DNA from: Tethya wilhelma
Lineage: Eukaryota; Porifera; Demospongiae; Tethyida; Tethyidae
Assembly (NCBI GenBank): GCA_964030475.1
Contig: CAXIPT010000001.1
Coordinates: 5,693,652 to 5,757,651 of the forward strand
Reading direction: 5' to 3'
DNA length: 64,000 bases
Within the stretch, counting starts at the first letter, position 1. The number at the start of each line of letters is the position of its first letter. The notes under the pieces were generated by a model. That model made no database searches and was not told where the DNA came from. It saw nothing but the letters and a program-made list of their open reading frames with translations. Shown here piece by piece: positions 1-9,911 of the stretch. The translations under genes were made by a program, and so were the position numbers.

Positions 1-2034
1 ACCAACAGAAACACACAGATATGTAGAGACTAATAATAAATAATCATGAGGGGGTCACCCTAACAATGGCAGGATTCCTAACAGCTGACCGCAACTCCAC
101 CAATGGTGTGATCATATCACGGTGTAATATATGCACTCTCTATAGTTTAAGATGTTAGACTACATACCAATGTACCATTACAGTTCGGACCTGGTGCCAT
201 GGTAGTATCACACAGAGTGAATTAAGTTATAGGTTGGAAATAACTTGATAATTATATTAATATTATATTATAATAATGTATGTGTGTATATACAACATAT
301 CAAAAAGAATTATATCTTCATACACAATATTGCCATGTATTATAGCAAGAAATATTCATAAGGTTTAATTTTTCCGGTTTTCGTGGATCACGATCCATGC
401 ATCTGTATAAAAGTTTTACTAGTCTGTGAAATTTTTCTGTAACATATGTAAGTGTGGAGACCAGCATGCATCAGTGAAAGTTAAAACGTAAAAATGTTTG
501 ACAAGAGACATCTGCGAAAGTTATACTTCATGAAACTTTTCTGCTATAATATGGTTTTATACCATAGTATAGTCATAGAAACTGTTGTTATAAGCTACGT
601 ATTTCCGTGGAATGTCTTGTTTGTATATATACAATCTTATTATACACTTTGTCTCAGCTAGTATTCCACCCCTTTAATTCATTTGATCTTTACAGCTTAT
701 AGCTGCATGACTGTATAATCATGTATAGGCCAGAGTCAAGAAACTTAACAAGTGCTATACCCCAAACACTGATGCTATATAAATGGGTGGTGTGATGCAG
801 TATTATATAGGGGTATACCAAAGCAATACAAATCACATGAATGCCTCACGTACAATAATACATTCCAGGAAATTGTCAGCTGACTTGTTTTCTACAACGA
901 GTGTTCAAAGTGTAGTTTTAATGTATGTGCACATAAATATACTGATAAGACGGATTTCCTGCTTTAACGGGATGACTTTAAAACTGACGTCTATGGCAAA
1001 ATCACCTCATAATTTGTAGACAACCATTGAACTGACACAAAAAAGTGAGGAATAATCTCACCGTGTGTGTATACATAAGTACATAATCTGGTGATAGTTT
1101 GACGCTAAGGAGTTCATAGCAAAACGATACGTATACAACAAGTTTGAATGTGCTACGTTTAAAAGCAGGAGAATTAGTAGGCCAATATCAGTTTTTCAAT
1201 TTGCGGAACAGTACTACAATATTAATTATGGTGAGTATATATTATAGAGCTGTGATGCAAAACTTATACATGTATGCTTAAAATTTTAAGAGCAGCTGTT
1301 GATTTTAATACTATTTAATGTGTATAGAATCCAATCATGTTTATTGCATGGGAGCATTATGGATGTGTTTTTTTTTGTCAGTTTAATAAAGCTATTCTTC
1401 TTTAATTATGCATCACTAGGAGATTTAGATTTTACTTCAAATTTTTTTCACAGATCTAGAATAAATTAAGTCTCACAAAGATTTGAAGAAGATTCTGAAA
1501 TTTCTGAAATGGTCTGGCCATGGTCACTGATCCAGCTTACAGGAAATAGGTAATAAAGCTTTGACTGCAATTTTAGACAACATGCAACTTTTTTCCAAAT
1601 GCTCAATTACAATTAACATACGGCATAGTGAAATCTGGAGCCTACCTTTGTATCTTTATATTACTATTATAAGCTTGTATTCCAAGATTCTCCAAAATAT
1701 GATCTATACACAATGTCATTATTAATAATAGTTTGTTAACAGCTAGGAGACTAATAGAGCTATATATCTGTGATGGTTAATTGTTCACTATGCATGTAGA
1801 GCTCAAAATAAAACCCACCCTCTCAGCTTGAGCTTTTTATAAAAAGAGGAAGTGCTGTAGACATGCAATCACTGCCAACCACTTCCTGTTTAACTTTTGC
1901 TGATTGTTACACAACACTTCAGAGTCCTAAGATTAAAGCATTTTTAAGGAACACTGAATTTAATTATTTTTCAAGTGTAGGTATTATAGCACAAATCTCC
2001 ATGTGCATGTGTGTTTGTGTGTGTGTGTGTGTGT

Positions 2035-2127
<93 letters not shown>

Positions 2128-2174
2128 TGTGCGTGTGTGTGTGTATGTGTGTGCATGTGTGTGGATCAACTCAC
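1..2174. other. Non-coding left flank, probably a long VAC14 intron
   Basis: AT-rich sequence with no ORF that looks like protein on either strand. The last VAC14 exon seen ends with a good donor (GTGAGT on the minus strand) at 2174, so the gene must continue to lower coordinates. I searched the minus strand here for the conserved VAC14 C-terminal part and did not find it. The stretch is therefore probably intron, far longer than this gene's other introns, unless it is mis-assembled. Confidence 0.5.
2014..2162. repeat. (GT)n microsatellite
   Basis: About 150 bp of nearly pure GT/TG with a few TA, GC and CA interruptions. It lies just inside the intron downstream of the last visible VAC14 exon. 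The long ORFs here are low-complexity Cys-Val or Thr-His translations and are not genes. Confidence 0.95.
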
Positions 2175-4103
2175 AGCAGTAGATAGATCTTTGAGTTCTT
2201 TTCGAAAGTCGTAGAGCTCTGTAGCTGTGAACAAAATCATGTTTAATACCTGTACCATCAAAGAGGCAAACCCCAAATCATCTTCAGCAAATAGGATCTC
2301 TGCCAATGTGCAATACACAGAGTGGGCATCCACGTAGACACACAGTTGTCTGGAGGAGAGGTGATGAGAATAACACATTATCCTAACAATGACAATAGTG
2401 GTCTCACCTGATGATAAAACTTCCCGTTTTCCCGTCAAGCAAATTGCGTTCTGTACGAAACTTTTTCACCAATTCTAGCAAGAACAATCTAAAGTATTTG
2501 TTGAGCTGCAGTCTTGGGGTCTGTGCCACCATAGCAGCTGGTGTGGGAGAAGCACCCCTAGCACTGCTACTGCTCCCAACCGTCTTATACTTGCTGCCTC
2601 CAAATTTCCCAGCAGAGAGAACATTGGCGGTAGTGGTTGCTGTCTTGCCACCAGCAGGAGCTGTGGTCTGAGAGACTGAGGGTGGATCTTGTTGCTGTTG
2701 GTCACTGGCCTCAGATTCTTGTGCCCCTTTAGAGAGAGAGAGACTGGACACCACCTGAAGGGCCATTCTAACCACCTATTGTATATAAAGTCATGTATAG
2801 AAAACAGACCAGTAGTTTAACTCTGGATCTCAATTGTTGTTGTACACATACCCTGTCATATTGCACTGTGAGAATCTCCAATAGAGCCGGGAACAACTTG
2901 CCTGCTTGCCTGTACACCTGCATAGATACCCCACACCATAATGAAGCACTACATGTCCTTTATGTAACATTACCAACCCTCTTTGGAAGCTGCTGGTGAA
3001 GCCACAGCAACCATCTCAGTGTCTCCATTCTAGTCTCCTCGTGAGTGAACTTCATGTGATCAATCAGCACTCCCAGCACAGGAAGCAAACGAAGCTTGGG
3101 TGGCTCCTTGGGAACTTGTGGCTTGATTTTCAGAGCCTTTGTTTCTGGACTCTCTGGTGACTTGTCACCGCTGCCTGTGGTGGCACTCTTGGACGGTGAG
3201 GTCTGCTGTTGTTTCCCACAAGTCTGCTGACTCAATTTGTCTTTGCGTTGAACTTGAGGACTTGACTGTGGGGTTGTCTTGGGGGTGCTTCGAGGAGTTG
3301 TCCTAGGAGTTGTCCTTGGAGTTGGAAGGGAACTCTTATCCTCCACATCTGTGGTCTCGTCATGATCATCTTCAGCTATGATGAGCTTCTTCAAGCGATC
3401 GTTCACTTCAAACGCAACATCTCTTATATCTGCAAAGTTACAACTGTCAAGGAACATTGTACATATTCTCTAATTATTGTGATAACTGTCTTAGTCTTTG
3501 TGTCATAGGATACGGGCTTTGTTGGATGCTGAGTCATAGGACACACACGGTAAGATGGACACTAAGAAACTGGAGGTGAAGCCCATCATTGAGCGCTGAG
3601 CCAGATTCAAGAAAGCTTTGAGCCATGTCAGAGCTGTGAACTGAATCACAGTATCTAAGGATGAAAAGAACAAAGATAAATGGCAGCCATGTAGGACTAA
3701 GGTGATTCACGTGCGGTGTAGAGGGAACTTAACAAACAATAACTCTACCTTCAGATTGTGAATGTATTGCAATGATGTTGGCCATTGCTTCGAAGTGAAC
3801 AGAGTCGTGATGCTGTTCTATCTCCTTCAATAGTTCTCCCAGTGTATCCTCAGTCCTGTGGGCACATGCATACAAAGTCAAAACCATCACTCAACCACTA
3901 CAATCGCCAGCCTTGCAGTGCTGTCAGTAATAAACAGTTTCTGTACTAATCAATACTCACATTCTCCTGATTTCCTTCTGTTGATCACCCAGGATACAAA
4001 ACAGTCCATCGATAAACTCCTGCACATGCTCATGCATGTGGATGTCAGGAACTGAGTCAAGAAACCCAATCTAAAGTGTTTTTTTTACAAAGGTGGTGAT
4101 CAT

Positions 4104-4176
<73 letters not shown>

Positions 4177-5065
4177 GTGTGTGTGTGTGTACATGAGTGT
4201 GTGTGTAAGCACACTATGGTGCATTGGCTTTGATGAATAATAACTCTATTGTTAGTGCAACTACACACAAATTCACATGCTGCAACACTACATTCAATGT
4301 GCTGTTTACAAAGCATTGTACAATAATTATGATTACAGTGAGGATGCCACATGGGCATCAATTGGAATAACAAGATTAATTCATTGAACCCTGCAAAACT
4401 GGATCGTGCATACGTACATGCAACCGTAAAGTACAGTTATTTTGTTTTTGTTTCACAATCTAATGTATACTATAAGAATGTGTACATCTTTGAGGTACGT
4501 TTATAAATACTACACGTACCCACGAGACAAGGAACTGCTTGGCGTATCCATCTTGAGTGTAAATCCTGTCTCGTAGCAGTATGATGAAGTTGTCAATGTC
4601 AAAGTGAGGGTTTTCGGACACAATATCTTTCATCAGCCTATCCAGGAGCTCGGCACCGTAACGCACATTAGAGTCAGAGTCACTTGAAAGCTGGGTATTT
4701 GTTTGGATTATAGAATGTAGATTATTACATGTAGTATAAGTACATGTATGTTACATACACCACACACACACAAAAGGCATTACTATCATGCATGTACATT
4801 TCTTATCAATCATCTGTTTTGTATTGTACGCACACAAGATTACTGTATATACCTTGCACAGTCCCTCAAAGATCATGTTGAAGAACACTAATACAGTACC
4901 ACGTGCCACTTTTGAGATGTTGTAGAGTGACTCACAAGCATAGTAGCGTACTCTGGCATCAGGATCTTCAAAACATGTCAACACTGGTAGTACCAACTCA
5001 GGCAAATTCATACCAATTGAAGTCTACACAATGTCGAGTCATGCATAACGTTGTGTGTGTGTGTG

Positions 5066-5099
<34 letters not shown>

Positions 5100-5581
5100 G
5101 TTGGTTGGATAGTTTGGAGGATATAATATCAGCATGTATTCATGTTGGTTGTCTGCTGTTGTGCACAAGATAGGTACTCACTCAGTAAGCTATAGTAAAA
5201 TGTCTGTATAAAGCATATTGGTAGAGAACCTACCCTTCCCAATGCAATGGCTGTTGCTGCCAGTCCAACCAGACCTCCCTTACGGCTGTTGGGGTTCCCA
5301 GACAAAGTGAAATCATTCTTCAATATGTTTATGACCTGCTTTATCTGTGAATAGTCTGTCATAGCAACAAGGTCCTTCACAAGCCTGCATATCAATCATT
5401 AACAGTGGTCCACAGCATTAGAGTCTCGTTACTGCACTTATAGCATGCATTTTATTGTGGGAAACATACTAATTACTGACCTTTCCAACTCAAGGGCAGC
5501 TGCTTTCCTCCTCTCCACTAGCTTGTCTGTCAGACCCCTGGTGATATTGAGGGGCACGATAGGTGCATCCTTATCTGCCAT
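2175..5581 (-). CDS. VAC14: VAC14, PIKfyve complex scaffold (C-terminus outside window)
   Basis: VAC14 is the HEAT-repeat scaffold that holds the PI3P 5-kinase PIKfyve/Fab1 and the phosphatase FIG4 together on endosomes and controls PI(3,5)P2. Eleven coding exons are visible: 5481-5581, 5234-5384, 4853-5023, 4520-4690, 3961-4070, 3749-3855, 3514-3654, 2978-3429, 2852-2917, 2408-2775 and 2175-2349. They sum to 671 codons in phase. Conserved blocks include [44 protein letters not shown] and [15 protein letters not shown], matching the human order. A Thr/Pro/Ser-rich insert ([13 protein letters not shown]) lies in exon 8. The start is [12 protein letters not shown], which resembles the human N-terminus. 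The last C-terminal HEAT region, which binds Fab1/FIG4 and multimerises, is not in the window. The gene is head-to-head with the next one, with 270 bp between starts. Confidence 0.95.
4104..4190. repeat. (GT)n microsatellite in VAC14 intron
   Basis: Nearly pure GT run with one GC interruption, lying in the intron between VAC14 exons 4 and 5, about 35 bp from the acceptor of exon 5. On the gene's sense strand it is (CA)n upstream of the 3' splice site. Confidence 0.95.
5051..5099. repeat. (GT)n microsatellite in VAC14 intron
   Basis: A 49-bp GT run in the intron between VAC14 exons 2 and 3, close upstream of the exon 3 acceptor on the sense (minus) strand. Confidence 0.95.
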
Positions 5582-5851
5582 TTTCTTTCCAGTGCTTTGC
5601 ATTTGGTGGCTGACTTTACAAACTGACTATTGTTGGATATAGAGTAAAAATTTACTAACATGGCACAGGATTACATCATATGACATATGACCGTCAAATG
5701 AGCCCCGCCCACTAGACGAACACTCCATAATAAAATTCATTACGGGAGTCCCCCCGCAGCGTGTTTCTGATGGGAAATCCAAATATCAGCTCTCTCTATG
5801 TTTCTAGTTTTCCTCCCACTTTTCATCAGCTCCTACGCATGCTGTCTGGAC
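5582..5851. promoter_or_regulatory. Divergent promoter, VAC14 / uncharacterised gene
   Basis: 270 bp separate the two start codons. A GC-box-like CCCCGCCC lies near 5703-5710, and the right part is pyrimidine- and C-rich. There is no clear TATA box. The upstream in-frame ATG at 5798 could lengthen the right-hand protein into this space. Confidence 0.5.
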
Positions 5852-8024
5852 ATGAGACCCAAGAGAGAGAGCCTACCTTCAAACACTAGTCATGTATGGT
5901 CCAAGACAAGGAGTCTACACTTTCCATCAGTTTCCTATTCGCCCACACTCTCAGCAGCTGTGGCAATGGAGCCAGCTTCATCAGTGAGTCAATTGCATGA
6001 AGGATCAAAGCACAATCATTGACATTCAATTAGCACCTAGAATCGTGCTAAATTTTTATACAGTTCAAACAATAAGTGGGCACTTTGTTTACTTTTGCCT
6101 CTCTATGTTTGGGAGGCTATGACAGAGCTTTGGTTAGTTAGTAAACGTGAAGAACAAGAAAAACCACTAAACAATTTCAAGAGAAACATAATTTGGTGTG
6201 ATGATTTATCAGTACACCGTGCTATTCTCTCTCACACCCACCCCAGTTCTCTGAGGTGGAAACAATCTCAATTCAAGAATCCAGATGAATCTTACAAGTA
6301 TCGTAGTCGTACTGAGCCACAGAATACACCACAATCAACATCTCAACCAGCTACTGTGGTGGGTTGCCTTCAAATACTAGAAACATATAATTTGATATAA
6401 TTTTTAAATTTTTTTAGTCTTCATCTCGATCTCGGCCAGCTTCAGCTACTCATGTAAGACCAACTATAAAAAGTGGCCCTCAGCGAAGTACGAGTACTGT
6501 GAGCCTACCCAGCAGTAGGAGTAGCAGTATGCAGACAACTAGATCAGGAGGACGGGGTAGTCTGGCTCCCCAGGCTGGCATCCAGACTAGAGGACGAGGT
6601 CAGCAGCAACGCAGACTGTCTACCCAGAATAGACAGAGTTCTACTGATGCAAGGAGAAAGGTGGGTCCAAGTGTATTGATTAACTTAGCTAGTTATTTAT
6701 TTATTTGTCTATTGATTTTGCAGACATGGACGCCAGCTATGTCCTCCTCCTCCTCTGCTCCACTGTTCTCTTTGAGAGCACAAGCAGTCAATATACAGCC
6801 CAGACCATTGCATCAAAGGTTTGTGTATAATCTTGCAAGTGCTGATTGATTTTGTTGAATCATCTATATACATGCAGATCAAGTTCTCCTAGTCAGGATG
6901 AAGAGTCAACTGCTCCATTCCCATACCCAGACCCACTCGCTGTATCTGGAGACCCTTCATTTGAAGACAGGCTTGCTGAACTGGCGAAGTTGGAGTGTGA
7001 CACCATACGACACGAGGAAGCAATACGAAGATACTCAGCACCTCTACTCACACGTCCTTCAACAGCTAAAAACATTCGACAACCAGCACCAAAAGTGAAA
7101 GTGCAATCTGTACAACGTGTTGGCAAGAGCAGTGGTAGTAGTAAAGAGCCAAGAAGTCAGTCTGGAGTAGTGAGAGGCTACAGGGTCTCACTCCCAGCTG
7201 CTTCTGTACGCAGCACATCTAAAGCACCCACCAGATCTACACGACCAAATTCAAGCACTGTTAGTGTTGGTAAACCTGAAAGGAACTCGGATATTCCTCA
7301 GTCCAAGGTTATCGCTACAAGTAAGGTGAAAGATACTGCTGTCAATGCACCCGTAAATGAGAAACAGGGGGAAACTGAAGTGCCATTATTGGTGACTAAA
7401 GATGAACCACAGCCAGTCGCATCTGGTGATGAGATAGACACAGTGTCAGAGCTGTCATGTAGTCCGCCAATTGTGTACATTACCTCACTACCAAACTACA
7501 AGCCCAAGCCTGACAAACAGACAACAAAGAAGGATGGGTCAGTTCAGGACCTCCGGTCTCCTGCAAAGCACCCTCATCCACCGTCACCAGTAATCCATGC
7601 CTGGTCTGATGATGGCACGACCACAGAGCCAGAGTGTAACACGGCCACCCAGACAATGGAAGATGATCTTCAAGCAACTAGTGATCTTGGATTGAGCATC
7701 GACTCCCTACACATGATTGATGACGATAACATGGTTAAAGATGTTGAAAGCCAAGCTGGCCAAGAAATGTTGACCATTAATGAAACACAAGATAGCAGCA
7801 GCTGTTGTGTGAAAGAAACAGTAACTGTTGATTTAGCTTTGATGGACAATCCTGGTAATCTTACACCAGCAACTGAACCTCAGAGTGAAGTACCACCTCA
7901 TGTCACCAGGAAGGGTAGTGCTGGTAAAAGAACTACTTCTGCTTCATCCAATAGCCGGAACATTAAGAATCTAAAACGACATGCTAAAAATTGTTCAAAA
8001 CGAAAATCTTCACAAAGCAAATGA
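5852..8024 (+). CDS. Uncharacterised Ser/Thr/Pro-rich protein
   Basis: I do not recognise this gene. Proposed exons are 5852-5983, 6116-6358, 6418-6660, 6724-6818 and 6878-8024, giving 619 aa in phase. The exon 2 acceptor is the weakest call. Almost the whole protein is predicted disordered, rich in Ser, Thr, Pro, Arg and Gln. One short block looks helical and charged (FEDRLAELAKLECDTIRHEE). The C-terminus is Lys/Arg-rich (KNLKRHAKN) and could be a nuclear signal or microtubule-binding patch. No membrane segment or signal peptide is evident unless the in-frame upstream ATG at 5798 is used, which would add a hydrophobic leader. It is head-to-head with VAC14 and tail-to-tail with C20orf96, 50 bp apart. 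The long open last exon of over 1.1 kb makes a real gene very likely. Confidence 0.75.
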
Positions 8025-8074
8025 TTGATTTGATACTCAGTTTTGTTTTATTATCTTTATTTTTATAACTATGT

Positions 8075-9671
8075 CTATACTGGTAAATGTTCAAGCACTG
8101 GAATATTTAAATGAAATTCTGTATCCGGTAAACACCTGCATATCAAAAAGAAGGGACATGAAATGTTATGCAATCTATTATTTTACACACACAGGTATAT
8201 TAATTTATGCTAATGTACTTACTTTCCACGAGGATATAGTTGTCGTCTACTATTCTTCCTCATGGATTGTTTTAAGTGCCTAATGTTTGACTTCAGGGTC
8301 TGGACTTCATGCTCCAGCTCAACTCTCTTCTCTTTGTGTATCAGTATCTCCTACAAGAAACATTAAGGCTTGACCAGTGGTTGTTGAGTTATGTTTACTG
8401 TTACATACATACCTTTTTCATTATTTTATTTTGTATTGCTTTTTGTTGTATACTTCTCTTCATTCCTGTTAAAGAAATCTGTGGGAAAGTTAAAGATCAC
8501 ATTTTTCTCTATCAGATAGACCACATTGTCAATGTACACACATGTTTACAAACCTTAGCTGCCCTTGCTTCCATATTCATTCGCATTTCTTCCAGTTGCT
8601 GATCACATCTTCTTCTCTCTTCTGCAATCTCTGACTCCAATTCTAATATTTCTCCTTCATTCCTTTCACTCAACAGCTCCATCTGTTCCTTCAATTGTTC
8701 AACATGTACTATTCTTATTGGATACTCCTTATCTTTGTAATGAAAGAGTGTTTGCAGTTGACGTGATTTAGACTGGAGAGATGCATCAGTAGAGGACACT
8801 TGTTCTCGAAGAATTTTGATTTCTTCCTGAAGTCGTCTTCTTGTGGCTTGAAGGTCCTCCGTAGCAGACTTCAAAATACCAGCAGACTTTTCCTTTAGCG
8901 TTGATATAGCACCCTATAAATTGTCAAAATAATAATAGTGTGCATCTTAGTATTATTAGGACATACACAATGCAAGTGCAAATTCAACACATTTCTATAA
9001 TGGACATCATAAAGTACCTTGAACTTTTGGTATTTTTCTAGAAGTTCATTCACGCTACCATGCTGTATGGAGAAATCAGTTTATCGTTTAAACTTTGGGA
9101 AAATACTCTTAAAATAATTATTATTTCATACTGTTTTCTCTTCAGCTTTCTCTATGGCTGCAATAATTGAAAGATTGCTCTGAAATAGTTCTTCCTTGTA
9201 TTTCTTGTAGTCCTCGACTGAGCTCTTTTTGGCTGCCACTTGCAACTACATAAACAAATGCAATGTCATGTTATACACTTGCAGCAATATACATACAGCA
9301 AGTGTCTACAGATTTTATTTACTTACTCTGAGAAGTTGCACACTGCTTGATTCCTTGGTCTTTGGCCTCCTCTGCTTTTCACCTCTCGTAGAAGTGGGTC
9401 GAAGCTTTGATCTTGTGACGGCTGGCTGGACAGTGAAGCTGTGCTTCATAGAACCCTTCCCATGTTTGCAAACAGGCTGAAGAGTAGCAGAGGGTGCACC
9501 AGTGAGCTGTGTCTTGGACTTTATGGTGAGCTTAGGCAGCGAAGTTTCCAGGAGACCACTGCCTTTGCTTGGCCTTCTTTCCCATTGAGAGTAATCTGTG
9601 AATGTCTTGAGTGCATTCTCAGGTTTCAACCGAGACACAACAGGGCTCAGAACTTCAGCCCCTTCAGCCAT
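8075..9671 (-). CDS. C20orf96: C20orf96-like coiled-coil protein (DUF4618 family)
   Basis: Six exons: 9327-9671, 9132-9245, 9018-9062, 8554-8913, 8223-8350 and 8075-8135, giving 350 aa (human about 363). The protein is mostly coiled coil. The family match rests on a block around HYKDKEYPIRIVHVEQL in exon 4 (human DHEYSIKSVQISTL) and on the last exon, which reads KCLPDTEFHLNIPV against human KCTPDMDVILNIPV. The last exon is easy to miss: exon 5 reads straight into an in-frame TAA formed by its GTAAGT donor. The function is unknown; to my knowledge the human gene is expressed in ciliated tissue and testis. An X-box lies 36 bp upstream of the start. The start MAEGAEVLSPV was chosen over an upstream in-frame ATG because the X-box and the divergent promoter would otherwise be coding. 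Confidence 0.85.
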
Positions 9672-9911
9672 CTCTGACCTCAGCATGCACATGTGATTTG
9701 TTATTGGTTGCCTAAGCAACCGAAGTCTACACCCATTTTATGTGACGTAATTCTTTTCAGCCACGCCTCTTTGCAAGGCACGTGACAATCCTGTTTAGCG
9801 CTTGGTTCTGTAGAGAGAAGGTCCCTAAAAAGCTCTTCTTTGTGCGCTGTGCAACTAGTGCGGGCTCTAAAACTTCCTCCAAGTGATTGAACTTTCAACG
9901 GGCTGTCCAAA
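9672..9911. promoter_or_regulatory. Divergent promoter, C20orf96 / VPS35
   Basis: 240 bp between start codons. It contains an RFX X-box (9707-9720) overlapping an ATTGG (inverted CCAAT) at 9704-9708, a CRE-like TGACGTAA at 9743-9750, and an E-box GCACGTGAC at 9778-9786. The E-box resembles the CLEAR element bound by TFEB/MITF factors. Site functions are inferred from motif matches only. Confidence 0.65.
9707..9720. promoter_or_regulatory. RFX X-box motif
   Basis: GTTGCCTAAGCAAC is a palindromic X-box with a 2-bp spacer and fits the RFX consensus RYYNYY-N(1-3)-RRNRAC. X-boxes within about 150 bp of the start are a hallmark of ciliary genes in animals. Here it is 36 bp upstream of the C20orf96 start and about 190 bp from the VPS35 start. 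Confidence 0.75.

Noticed and set aside
1863..2214. ORFs of alternating Cys-Val and Thr-His on both strands
   Set aside because: They are translations of a (GT)n microsatellite with no conserved flanking sequence. The same applies to similar ORFs near 4071, 16838, 25661, 31032, 51164 and 55059.
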